64,000 bases of DNA, taken from assembly GCA_026874595.1 (NCBI GenBank), contig CM049307.1, positions 42,166,362-42,230,361 of the forward strand, in the 5' to 3' direction. Numbering within the stretch: the first letter of the stretch is position 1; the number at the start of each line of letters is the position of its first letter. A program made the translations under genes and the position numbers. Below the pieces are notes generated by a model. It worked only from the letters and a program-made list of their open reading frames with translations, was not told where the DNA came from and searched no databases. This document shows positions 39,301 through 52,800 of this stretch, one piece after another. Source of the stretch: Sipunculus nudus (Eukaryota; Annelida; Sipuncula; Golfingiida; Sipunculidae).

Positions 39301-42300
39301 GATGTCCATGACCAGCAGTTTTGACGCCATTTTATATAAAGAGGCAAGTAACATTAATTAATGCACAGAGAGTGCCTACTTGATACCCACGGAAATGATA
39401 CTAGATAAAGAAATACAGCTAGATAAGGAAGCTATTGTACATTTTAGAGAACGAATCTTTTGTCTGTTTACAGAGGTTGATAACATAGGAGAGTGTTCTA
39501 ATACACACTGCAAATACCGCTGTGCAGGCTCGTACAGGTAGACACTCACAAGATGCATGTTGGGAAGCTAGATTTGTTCTAAAGCCAAGGCTGTACATGA
39601 AATAGTATGTACACAAGATAACAGTATACTGACAGTTCAAGTGATGTCTCCTGCATGCTCTCTTCATATCAATAGGGATATTTGGATGCGCAGACTTTTT
39701 ATCACTATCAGGTGTATGGGCCTCGGTCTCCTGATAATAATAAAGCGGAAAGCTGCGATGTGCTAGGAGCTGTTTTTTTATACATGTCTATCGGTGATAG
39801 TGTTCACATACTGATGATGGAATCACAGATAAGGATCCCGGCTGTTGTTGATGAAAGGGTCGCCTGGCGTTCCATAGAAGCTTCTCAGGTGTAAAAAGAA
39901 AGGTCAGCTTCTTGTCCACAATCACAGCATGTAACCGAAGTTGTATTCACAGTCTGTTTAGCATGAGTAAGAATATCAGGAAATACATCTCAAAGTACAC
40001 CTTGTGTTAAATATGAAGGCGTGATATGTCACTACAGTTTCCTGGGAACATTAGTTATATCTCAGACTTGCTGTCACATTCAGTACAGATATATGTGCGC
40101 TAACTTGATTCCAACAAATGTGACTGAGTTAAATATATTTTTAGCAATAATAGGACATTTCACCATACATTAGTTAAACATAATTAAAATATAAACATGC
40201 GATATGTTTGTGAATTGTGATTGTATTTTGAGAATTATTAAACAATGATAATCTGTGGTGGGTTGGAGACATGGAGGTGAAAGGACAGTTTGGAGTTAAT
40301 AGTTTGATTACATGATGATATATGCATATAAAGCATTATTAGGATACTTTGATTAACATGAAATAAGATTCATTCAGGAAAATTATAAAGATTACACAAG
40401 TCTTAGTTCTGTGTGTATTTCTGTCTTGTTAAGGCAGGCTTGAGGTTCCTGGAAATTTAATTACATACAGAAAACCAAATATGAGAACTGAGGCTTGTTG
40501 ATCCAGGGTCCCATGTCAGGTTGTCAGTTTGTTTCTTTTGCTACCTGTCATGTTGAGCAGTGCTGCTCAAACAGATCAGAGTCAAGGCACTGGTGCATCT
40601 CATTACTTCTTGCCATGTGGTACAGCCTTTCTTACTGTTAACAAGTCTGTAAAAACTGCTGCTTTAGTTGTTTCTGTACTCTAATGTCATACTTAAAGCT
40701 GGTTTGACTGTCTCGAGGACAGCTCAAGATGGTTTCATTGCATGATTGTTCAAAGATTAAACAGTATATTATCTCACTGGGCTCTACTAAACACACTCTT
40801 ATCACAAGTCAGCTCTTGGAAAATGACCATAGTGTGACAGCTTCAGTGTTACCTTACATCCTGTGTCAGTAGACATATATATACCCCTACAGGGGTGAAA
40901 ATTGTTAGTATATAGCATGTCAAGTGCTTGATATTTTATAATGGTACAACCCTGACAGGCTTGAAGAATGGTCTCTGAATCATTACAAGTCAGTTACCTT
41001 CAACAGATCTGGCAAGACAATGCTTTTGCTAATTCAGCTTGAATACTGGTACACATTTTATTAATTTGCCTTAATTTTCTTTCCAGAAATAAATGTATAA
41101 ATCAGTGAGGTAGTGCTTCCTCTTAAATATTATGCAAAACTTTTTGATTTCCTGGTAAGCCTGTGATTTGCCACCTCATGTGGGCCTGAAAATTTTCCAA
41201 CTGATTTCGAACCCTGTCTGATGTACCAAGTCTGACATCTACACAGGAAGACATATATGCACCTGCCAAGCTCTGCTTCCCCACCATTCACCACCAACAA
41301 CTTTTTTTCTCCCTGTGTGCTTGTATAATGATATGCCTCAGTGACCCTTTTCAGGATCACTGAGAATATTGGCCCATGTCTTGCAAGGAGAAACTGAGCT
41401 GCAGTGTTTTGACCTATGATCAGGCAGGACTGAGGACTAGTGTGAGCACAACAAGTCTAGAGCCCTGACAAAACAAGTTACAGTTGTTTACTTGCAACAG
41501 GTTACCACTTCCATATGGTGCACATTGATTTGTATAATTTATGTCTTTGTATTCCTTGCATTATTTTGTTTTCATCGGGTAATGCTGTCTGTTCTCCTTT
41601 TGTTAATACATCCATTAGGTGGATTGATCCGAGGTTGTCTTTTTGTTGTTTCCCATACGTTTTTTCCTCACCTTTTTGTCCAATGGGTGTTCATGATTGT
41701 CTGATGATTCAAGTCGTGTTCCAAGGTCGAGGTCAGTAGGACCAACACACCTTGAAAGGTGTCATTCACCAGATCATCCTTTTTTTTTTATCAATATTAT
41801 TTATGAAAACCTGTCAGTTTCAGCCCAGCATTATCTTTTGCTGGGTTATTTTTCCTTTGATGGTGCCTCCATTTGGTAGTTTTGTCAATAAGTAGTATCA
41901 ACCATGACACAAAAACAAAATATTTTACAGGTGGTCTTCCACTGACTCTGCATATTTTCTATATTTTCCTTTAAAAATTGTTTATAATTTCTTATACTGT
42001 CCAGCATTTAGGCCCTCATCTCCTTTATTTTTGTGCTTTTTTTATCCACTGCACAATCGTGTTTCTGATATTCCAGTGTTACTCTTGAAAAACATGAAGT
42101 TCTTTTTGCATGCAAGTATGCATGTAGGATGGCACGTAAATGGCAGGTTTACACTGAGCAAAGTATAACTGAAAGTTTGATATCACTAGCAGAAAGTCAA
42201 GTTGTTCTGCGGAAAGGCAAACCTGTATCAATGCCTTTCCATTTGGGAAGGTGTAAATTTCAAAGTATTACGATCCCTGCTTAATGTGTATATACTGTGA

Positions 42301-42530
42301 ATAATGATTAGACTGCAGTGCACAGGTGGTTACTGGTTCTGTAAGAGGGGTTCATGCACTGTTTTCATCACAACTTTATACACAGTTCCATTTCTTGTTG
42401 TATTGTAATCACATGATTATTATTGATGTGTAAGAACTGTTTATTTGTTAGCTTTATCAGATATTTTTTTCACTGGTTTATGGGTTTTTACATTTGGTAA
42501 CTGTTAAATTGATTTACATTTTTTTCTGAA

Positions 42531-42599
<69 letters not shown>

Positions 42600-45500
42600 T
42601 GTATTAAAACACAGAGCTGGATAGTTATAGATTCATCTATTATACAGACATATATAATTGAAGATTTATATATGGATTTCTAAGAAGACTAGACTTTTCC
42701 ATTAATAACTTCTTGCTGGAGATAACAAAAGACTTTGAGCTGAAGGCAACAATCAGCTGTGGACATGTGGAGCCACAGATTAATATTGATGATCTCATAT
42801 AAAACAAAAATGGCAGCAAGAAAATCGTGTCTGATCCGGTGCCAGCTCAGGTCGAGTCTGAAGAAAACAAACATGGACCGACTGCCGGGTGAGCAGGTGG
42901 AAGGTTGATGCGGCCAGACAGATGGCCAAGCACCAGAATCCCAAATCCTCAATGATGGGGAAGAAGGGTCCTGAGCATCATTGATGGTGGGCTAGGTAAT
43001 AGGTGTGGGTGGGTGACTTAGTGCACGAAGCAGTCGGAGATCTGCGTCACATGATTGGGCTACCTGCGTCACAAACAAGGTGTCCGGGTGTGGGTGTTCA
43101 TGGTAGGAGCCCTGCTTGCCCACACACAAATTACAATCATGCTGACTGCCCTAATTTCTTTAGTGTTGCAATGCTGTGAATACTGGGCCTTGTGTCAGCT
43201 GACATACAGCCAGCTGAGTTTAAACTATGCTTGTATCCATATACACACAAGATGTGCAGACCATACGTAGATGACACTGGTAAATGTGATTTTGTATATC
43301 AGGGGTCAGGGACAGGTAGGACAACATTTATAGCTGCTGTGATCTTTTGTCAGCCAGGTGTGCAATGTGGCTCCAGAGACACTTTAGTTGGTGTCAGCAT
43401 TAACATGTGGCTATAGTGGGCCATGGGTGTAACTGAACAAGCCATGTGTGGCGTACTGTATGTTGATAGGAATACTCCCATTCTAAACATTACTGGTCGC
43501 CTTAACGTACACTATCACCACACCTGTTGTTTACATGCCATACCTCAGATCATTATGAAAGGAGACAAGGATCCATGGATGTTCTCTGGTCATTTTCACC
43601 AAGACTGTTTTGTACATAGTTGAGAAGACATTTGTTCGTGGCAAAAATGTCTATATAGAACATAAATTGTAGCTCTCTTCTGAGTGTTTCAATGAAGGTC
43701 TTTGTTACACCAGTAGCTGTCACAGATGAAAATGAGCTCATTTGAAAAATAGTATCTTTGTTTATTATTATTATTTATTTATTTTGGTAAGATGTATTAA
43801 ACAGCCAGTAAATGTGTAAATAAAGTGTACAAAAAGATAATTGTACTCTAAGAGAGTTGCAATTAACAAAAACATTAGTTTCATTGGAAATGCAAATTGA
43901 TGTATTCTTTATAATTTATATTGATTTTCAGTTTCACACAGTGGAATAACCGTAAGCTGTGGTAGTTGTAAAGTGTTCAGTGTTTACATAACACCAAAGT
44001 GTTCACTCATTCATACATTTTCCAGTGTTCATGCTTGCAAACTTAACTGGTCCCGGGACAAAATGAAACAGGTCCCAGGGAATTGGAGGAATGAGACACA
44101 GTCAGCCATGCACAATATAATTCTTTAGTTTGACCATTTGAAAAGGTTATGGAATCCTTTTCAGTGATTATCATCCATCTGTTTTGATGCTGTTTTAGAT
44201 GAACCATTATCATGTACATTATATAAATAATATTTAACTCTGGTCCAGTGCTCAAGGCAAGGGAATTTGAATTGTCTACTCCAGATATGTTACAAAGTAA
44301 CAATGTCTGGGTATGTTATAACTTAAGAAATGAAGGCAGAAAATGAAAGTACAGTACTGTTTCATGTTAGGAAATGCCCTTTTGGTAAACATGGTCAGTA
44401 AGTACAGTGTCTTTGTCAGTCCCTTAATTGTTTTCACTTTTACTATTATTCCTCACAATTACCTGACTGGCTAAAGCACAGAAAATAACATGTCTCAGGA
44501 AAGTAATTTGGCTCAGTTGCTACTCTAACAATCCAGTATATATTAATTTTACCTGTTGGCCTACTGGTGCCCTCTGGTGTGTTTGTGAACCAAGCTCATA
44601 GGAACTGTAATATACACAAGGCAGATTTCATTTTAAGATTTATCCGTAAATGAAGGTGCATGTATCACAGTTCATAGGTACATTACAGTACAAGTTATAA
44701 AATAATTAACAGGTTAATTATTCCAATTTCAAGACATAGTATATCATGATCATTTCATTCAAATATTTTTAAGAAGATATGTCTTAAAACTTATTAATTC
44801 CGTTGCTGTAATATGGCACTGGTTATGGTTGGTGTGGATGTCTGTGTAACAGCAGGGCAAGGTGCAGGGTAGGGAGAAAGAGTGATGTATTTCCAATGAC
44901 ATTATTCCTAGCACTCAGTGTATTAATCATACTCATACAAAGGTACAAACACATGTCCAGGGCACCTGTGATCCCAGTCACAATATTTTATGTAGGTGAG
45001 ACAGGATGAATGGACAACATGTTTATCAGGCTATGAGGTTGTATCCGGCAGCGGTCAGACCCCATGCCCCATGTCTGAGTGCACGTCTTCACGCTAGTAC
45101 CTCACCAATACCTCGCTGCACCTAAACAGGGTGACAACAGCTCTAGTGACAACAGTCCTGTGTCCCAGTTGGGAGCATTGCCAAGATTAGTGGCCTGGTT
45201 GAGAAGCTACACATTTGTTGTGCAAGCCCAGATCTGTGCACAAGATGGCTCAGCGGGAACTGTAATGGTGTGAACAACAAGTGGTTTCTACACTAATAGG
45301 GGGTTTTCTTTCCAGCCTCTGGAGGGAGCGCTGTTTTCTTGAGTTGCTCTTTTGTTGTTTACCACCTCACTGAGGCAGGATACACATGTTTAACATGTTT
45401 ACAGTGCCAGTTTATTCAGAAGTCAAGGTCCAATCCTGACGGAGGACACAAGTATAGACTCGTCCTGTTTGTTTATTGCAGTGATATTTATTTTTTTTTT

Positions 45501-48500
45501 TTTTCTTTCAACACATGTATTCACTTGTGATAAGTATTTGTGTGATGTGTTGGCATGAACCCAACTTTTTGTTGTTTTTTTTTTTTACCTGTCATTTGCA
45601 CCTGATCAAAACGTGTTCACCATCTGTTACTCACGTTATCAGTTTGTGGTTGAAATCCATATTCCTGATAAAATAAAACATTTATCAGTACAACCACCTG
45701 GCAGATCGGTGATCATTGATAAACTAGTGAAACGGGAGGTTCAGGTTTACCATACCCAGATATGATTTAATATAAAGGGTATAACTGTCTCCATTATTAC
45801 ATGTGCATGCCAAGATTAATCATATAAGTCTAAGTGCATGAACCAACTGTGAAATCATACAACACAACAAAGAGGGCTTGTAGATGCTCTAAGCTTTTGG
45901 GTTATATTGGCATGTATCAAGGCCAGTTGGTGTGGGCAGGGCTATTACCATATAAGGGCGTTGATACTGCCTCTGTGCACAAGACTGATATTTATGGCCT
46001 CAGGAGATGGTATGTTTGTTGTACTGCAGTCAGGCTGATCACATAGTAGGTTACCTCCATGATTGTGAAGGTCAGGTATTGGGAGTAACACTGGGGATTT
46101 GAGGGTATAGCACTGCAGCTTTGAGAGTATAACACAACACAGGGTTTGAGAGTATAACACTGTGGGTTGGAAAGTATATCCCTGACTTCAGATTATAGCA
46201 CTGGGTTTGAGACTTGTATAGTATTATACCAGGGGTTAGTGGGAACACACATGACTTAACATTATAAACATTAGGAGGGTTTAAGAGAAGAATACTTCAG
46301 ATTTCAGAGCATGACATATAAGCCTTGAGAGTACAACATAGGGCCAGCATGCATGTACTATTAAATCATTCAAAAATGATTTTTTTGCACAAGAGGGATG
46401 TGGTCAGATTTGTCTTGCCTTATGAAGGGATGTTGACCCATCTCAGGTGTTTGATAATTGTATCCAAAAGGCATTGTATATATAAGTGAATAGAGGTGAT
46501 TCTCATAATTTTTCAGGCTATTATTATTGATAATTTGGTATTTGTTTGTGGAATACTTCACAGTACACTCCTTGCATTTCTTTATACATTTCTCTCTTTA
46601 CCATTGTTTCAGAGCTCCAGTTTCTACAATTCTTTATTGAAATAATCATTTCAAACTTACATTTACTGACATTTTATCAGTCCCCTTAGTATTCTTCTAG
46701 TGAATTGCCTATCATCAAGCAAGGATAAACATTGGGAACACTTCTAAAGGTATTTTATTATTTCAGGTTTCTTATGATTTTAGGTGAAGAAGAGGATGAA
46801 ATTACTGAGAGCCACTTAATAGTCAACATTGAACAAACCATAAATATTAATTTCTATTATAATGTTGATATATAGATAATAATTACATTCATGATGATGT
46901 TGGTATTAGCATAAAGATATTGATGTAGAAGTGTTTCCTGTCTTTGTAGCTATGCTGTCAGTCTGGAGTGAAGATCTTGGTCGTTTACTTTTACTGAGAC
47001 ACCAGAAGAACAGAACACCGCCAGACCCCAACAAACCAGGGATGAATATGCAAGGGATGCCCGGGCTACCGCCCATGCAAAATAACATGAACAAGTTCCC
47101 ACCAGTTCCAGGGTGAGTACAGTCATACCAGGATTCTGCAGTCAGCTCAGCCTGCAAACACTACACTTGTTGCACCTATACACAGCATGCCATCTGTATC
47201 ATGATCTATGTCAGTCTTAACACCTGCATCTGTATCTTGATCCCTGCTAGTCACTTAACTGCCATCTGTATCATGAACCCTGTTAGTCATCCCACTGCAA
47301 TCTGAATCATGATCCTTGCTTGTCACACCACTGCCATATGTATCATGATCCCTGTCAGTTCATCAACCTGCATCTGTATCATGATCCCTGCTAGTCACAT
47401 CACTGCAATCTGTATTATGATCCCTTTCAGTCACACCATTGCCATCTGTATCATGATCCGTCAGTCACACCACTGCTATCTGTACCATGATCCCTGCCAG
47501 TCACATTACTGCCATCTGTATCATTAACCCTGCTAGTCACACCACTGCCATCTGCATCATGATCCCTGCTAGTCACACTACTGTAATCTGTGTCATGATC
47601 CCTGCCAGTCACACCACTGCCATCTGTATCATGAATCTTGTCCGTCACACTACTGCAATCTGTGTCATGATCCTTGCTTGTCACACCACTGCAATGTGTC
47701 ATGATCCCTCTCAGTCACACCACTGCCATCTGTATCATGATCCCTGCCAGTCCTACCACTGCCATCTGTATCATGATCCCTGCCAGTCACACCAGTGCCA
47801 TCTGTATCATGATCCATGCCAATCACACCACCAATATTTGTATCATTAACCTCGAACATATGACTTGGTATGCATTTATATTAGACTGGTAAATCCTACC
47901 TGGGTCATGACACCAGCCGTATGAGGGAAATGCACTGCAGAGGCCATCCATCCTGATGCTTAGATTAACTTGGTAATCAATTGATAATTTTAACATTAGG
48001 CTACGAGTGATGAATTAACATAAGATAATACATGTGAACTCAAAAATTAAACTGAAAATCCATCACTATGGTAATCAGTTATTTCCTGGGTCACATAAAA
48101 GTTATCTGTCTTCCAGTCACCCCATGCTTGTATTCATGTGGTCAAAAATTCAACAAACATGCTTGGGATTGCCAATATGAATATGCTGAGTTCAAACAGG
48201 AGGTAGGTGTTGTTAGAACATGTACCAAATAAGCTAATGATTCATCTGGCTTATGTCAAGTAAACATCCTACCTGTAGGCCTTGAGGCATTGTAAAACAA
48301 TAGTAAAAATATTTGCAACCTCATCATGTGCAATCTATGACACAAGATGTTATGGTATTCTGAAGCTGGTCTAAGACTCTTATTTCAGAGCGCAAAAATT
48401 GCCCTACCGTATCATGACCTCTCTCAGTCTCAGTACATACATATATCAAGATTGCTCCCACCATCATCATCTACCAGATTTCCTGCACAGTCATTCTCTG

Positions 48501-49805
48501 TTTCTCCCTCTTATATCACCACTTTTATCATGATTGCCCTGTCCCCCACCATTGATAAATAATCCAAACCAAGCAGGGCTTTAATAACCACATCTTCATG
48601 GGAAATCAGATATATCAGTTTCAATATTCACAAAACCACAGATCTGTAAATAGAACCACACACCCAACTTCTGACAGCACAAGTACTTCCACACTATACT
48701 TTTAAGGTGAGTACACTTCGAGCAGACTAACTATACAACAGGACTACCACTTCATCTTCCCCAGTGTAATGTCCTCAAACTCATTACTAAAGAAGCCTTG
48801 ACAAGGTATGTGTTACTATCTGTTCCTGTATCAAGGCTTGTCAGTTAAAGCAGCAGGCTTGTATATGTTGAGCTGCAGTATGTTGAAAGTGAACAAAAGC
48901 ATTGCTTCTTGGCTGTGATAAAAAATTCTTTGTAAGATTTGTAGATAAGTTAGGCTTTGGTCACAGGCTGTCATGAGCAAAGGGCTTCAATATTTTTTGG
49001 TTCAGTGTGTACAGGGGCTGGGCAGATATAAAGGTTAACAATATAGGATTAACAATTAAAATTTTATGTCACCATTAATTTACCTGAGAGCACAGTATTC
49101 AAGCTCGAAATCTTTTATTGAAATGACCTCTTTTTGTGGGTTTTTAAACTTATATTAGTTGTTATTCTGAAACTTATTTATTTTATATATAACCCCCATC
49201 TCTTTATCTTGTCAACCACCCAGTCAATATTTAGCACAAGATCAATCAAAAATCTGTATGATACTTGATAGAGAGGGCTAATCCTTTCCATTATGATGTG
49301 TAAATTGTTGTGTATTAAGAGTGGTGGGGGCCAGCAGTGGGCTCAGCCAGGAAACATTACTGGTTAACTGGAGAATGCAAGGATTTTTCCTTGGCTTCAT
49401 GGCAAGCACTGTTTTAGCCTTTGGTGGCACTCTGATCTTGGGCCTTCCTCAGGGTAAATCTGACACCCCCTACCCCTGCCCTCTAACCCCAGACTGGACT
49501 GCTTCTTGCTAATGTTGCTGCCCCAGCCTGGTAAGCAAGCCAGTATTACCTGCGTGTGAGACTGGCATGCCCACATACCTTGGCTGGCCAAGTATGCAGC
49601 TATTTATATATAGCTGAAATCTGCCATTGTTTGCTGCCTACAAGTGCTGGCTGCTGCCAGAGCAGCCTTGGTTAGTCTTTATAATGACAGCCTGTTTATT
49701 CTACAAATCCTGCCTGCTACTTGCTGATGCCTGCTCCAGCTCTGCCCTGTGTGGTAAAACAGTACTTTGGGTAAGTGGCTGTGTCAGGGCTGATGCCTGG
49801 CTTGG

Positions 49806-49845
<40 letters not shown>

Positions 49846-52800
49846 ATGTGTATGTCCTCATGTGTGTGTACACCTACGCTTGTTTTAACTCGCACAGTTC
49901 GTTGCTCCCCCCTCCCCCCCCACCACCTCTTGCCAGAACATACATCTGTCTGACACCTTATTACATACATACATACACTTACCATGTCAGTTAGTACTGA
50001 CAGTCTCACTCAAGCCTACCAAAATAGTGTATTGTACAGTTATATTGTTTTTACAATATACAGCAACAATCAATCAGTAACAATATTTTACATTTTTGTA
50101 CTTTGTTTAAAACACTAAACACTATGTTATCTTGGTTCCTTAATTTCTTATCACATTTCTGTTTTACACCAAAAGGATTCCTATTGCAGGATAACAAAAT
50201 ATGACCCTATTACAAATTTATCATTGCATGTGCAAATTTCAGATAAATTACCAGTATTAAACGACCAAATATATATGTATATCTGTTCAAGTATAAAGTG
50301 TTTTTGCCAGTTAACCCCTGGTGCAAGGCTTAGAATAAATTTGTTGACCAAACAATTGGCATTAAGTGTAATGGAAAGCTGTTACACCAAATATATTAAT
50401 ATAATAGACAGTCTGTTAATAGAGTCATGAGGCTGGGAAGAAAAGATATATATTGAATTTGTTTACTGACATTGGACACTAAGTGTTTCACACAATTTGA
50501 TACAGAAACACGTCAGAGGTCCATTAGATCATGTGAGATCAGGAGTGAACAAGTCTGTCTGACTGGTAAGAAACTGTGCCACATGTTCATGTAATGGGCT
50601 GTCGGTGTTGTTGACTTGGGTTTTTATCATGCATCAGTTTCATATGGGACCACACCGCCCGGGACTTGATCAGGACAGTTTGTGGATCCTGGTACAAGAT
50701 CAGGCTTTGTCCACAGCTGGCTGGCACTTGTTCCACATGTTAGTACTGGTACTCTCAGCTCGCGCCTCTTGTTACCAGCCTGACTTGTCACTGTGGCTTT
50801 TAACTCGGCTCATGGTGAAACTCTCTGTTCACTACTGACGTATCTGAGTTACTATAAGTAGTAATAAACTCAAAATTTCCTGAATTGTTCTCATTATCTC
50901 ATCAGTGACCCGCTCAGTAATTACTTAATTGCACTTGGCATAGTGATGATAGAGTGACTATTTATAGCTGTTATTGTATTCACAAAAATAGTGGATTAAT
51001 ATCTATTACCATGTAACACACAAATATATATGCTTTACTGTGTAACTCCTTGACTATATTTAACTCTTCCAACACAGGCATACATAGAACCTGATATTTA
51101 GGTAAAATAGATATATATTAATCTATAAATACTTAACTGCAGTATACACTATTATCACTATAATATCAGAAGTATTAAATACTGACATTTGAATAACATA
51201 GGCAGTATTATTTTACATTGATTGATTTCCCACTTTGTTTAATATGAGTTTACACAAAGGAATATGGGTAATGAAAACAATTTGCATTATGAATAAAAAA
51301 AAAAATAGAAATTTTTTTTCAGATTTTTATTTTATTTATGGACTCCCACACAGTAAAGTTTTTTCTCAGTATTGGCATTCACTCAGAGTAGGGCCAGGAT
51401 AACTACAAAGTGGGAGGAAAAATTTAATTTTCATCAGCTTCAGTGTTTTACCTTTTACAATTCCGCAGTATTCATTTTTTTTATCCATCCACACTTAATT
51501 AGATGGAACGAGCCCGGGCCGGGTATGTGAAATTCTCCTGCCTGTCAATTAGCTAATGCTTTCTGGTTCTTCAACCTTGTATAATAGCCATATTGTTTTT
51601 CGGTCCTGCCAGGAGATGGCAGCGGTCCCCGTGAGCTTGCTTTGAGCATGAAAAAAGGAACATTGACTGGCTATTGAGGAGGCAGTGCATGTTTGTGTTG
51701 TTTGACATTGTATAATTGGCGAGGGAGACTGATGGTGAGGCTGGCTACATGTAGTTTGGAGCTGAGCCTGATGGATGGCTCTGTGATTAGGCCAGGAGCC
51801 TTTGTGACAGGGAATCAGTCTATTGCTGTGGCAGATGGCAGAGGGTCCATTATGGCAGTTACTGTGTGCTTTGTGTTTGCCAATTGAATCGAATTTGTCA
51901 TCTTCACAGATGACAGCCCTAGACGGCTTCAGGCAGACCAACACCAACCACCCAGTCTACTCACATCCACTCTGTCTCTTCATGGGCCATGTTGCCAAGG
52001 CGACAAGAAATTTATTAGGGGAGAGCTTTTAGAAGAGATACTGGGCATGTTTATGAAGAAAGTGCCTACTGCTGTGGTACTGGGTATCATATCTAACCCC
52101 TCAGTGGTTTTTATGTTCAAATTACTGGCAGGATATGGCTGGTAGAGGCCAGTGCCGTGCCCTTGCTTGGTGTTTAGTCAAATATTTATATAAATCAACA
52201 CTTTGGTCGCTAGTGGGCCATATCATCCACCAGGTTAACCAGAAATCTTTCTCCGATATCCGTCAGTTTCAACAGTATCTGTCAGATATTAGAGATTAGG
52301 GATCTATCAGGCACCAGGTGTTGACTTAAGGCATTAATGGACCTGTAAGGCATAACATACAGGTTCCTCCAGTCACTGGATTTGGCACGAGGCATCTGTC
52401 AGGCATCAGGTATAGGATCTTTTCAGGCACTTGGTATGGAGTCTTTAGGCATCAGCTATTGAGTGTACAAGTGCTGTCAGGGATTATGCATAGGATTTTA
52501 GGTTCTTAGTGTGGAGTCTTTAGGCATCAGCTACAAGTGTACAAGTGCTGTCTGGCATTAGATATTGAATGTTTGATGCATTTGCTCAGCTAGGTTGGCA
52601 TGTTCTAGGTCAGTCTGTCAATCATGACAAAGTTTACCATTCATGAGGTTCTGTTTGGCATTTATGTTGCTGTTAGGCATGAGTATCAGAATTGCCAAGC
52701 AGCATTTGTGAATCAGGTAGCAAGTGGCATACCTTAACCAGTAGACCATGTGATTTGTAAAACAGCTTAATCATTTATATATTTGGTAAGTTTGACAGAT

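Larger units (their letters stand above)
16991..46949 (+). other. Intron 3 (about 30 kb), largest in the window
   Basis: The flanking exons join exactly where the vertebrate protein is continuous (PKSA then [10 protein letters not shown]), so no coding exon is missing. The intron holds a 29/116-bp tandem array (18.2 kb), a hairpin-bearing repeat (23.1 kb), a MITE-like element (27.5 kb), a 59/118-bp satellite (30.3-33.2 kb), a 170-bp duplication (34.9/35.2 kb), an (AT)n tract (42.5 kb) and a degenerate minisatellite (46.1 kb). Less AT-rich blocks at about 18480-19200, 20460-21240, 22080-22480, 26240-26960, 34040-34900, 36040-37500 and 42690-43620 could be regulatory. No other gene was seen. 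Confidence 0.85.

Noticed and set aside
41200-41215. TTTCGAACCCTG, reminiscent of a reversed tRNA T-arm (also GGTTGAAATCC near 45650)
   Set aside because: No matching acceptor, D-arm or anticodon arm could be placed around either word, so neither a tRNA nor a tRNA-derived SINE is supported.
42936-42985. Inverted words TCAATGATG and CATCATTGA as a microRNA precursor
   Set aside because: Stem of only about 9 bp with an 18-nt loop, far too short for a pre-miRNA.
51549-51947. 132-codon minus-strand frame in intron 4
   Set aside because: His/Gln/Ser/Cys-rich without a domain or repeats; not supported as a gene from sequence alone.
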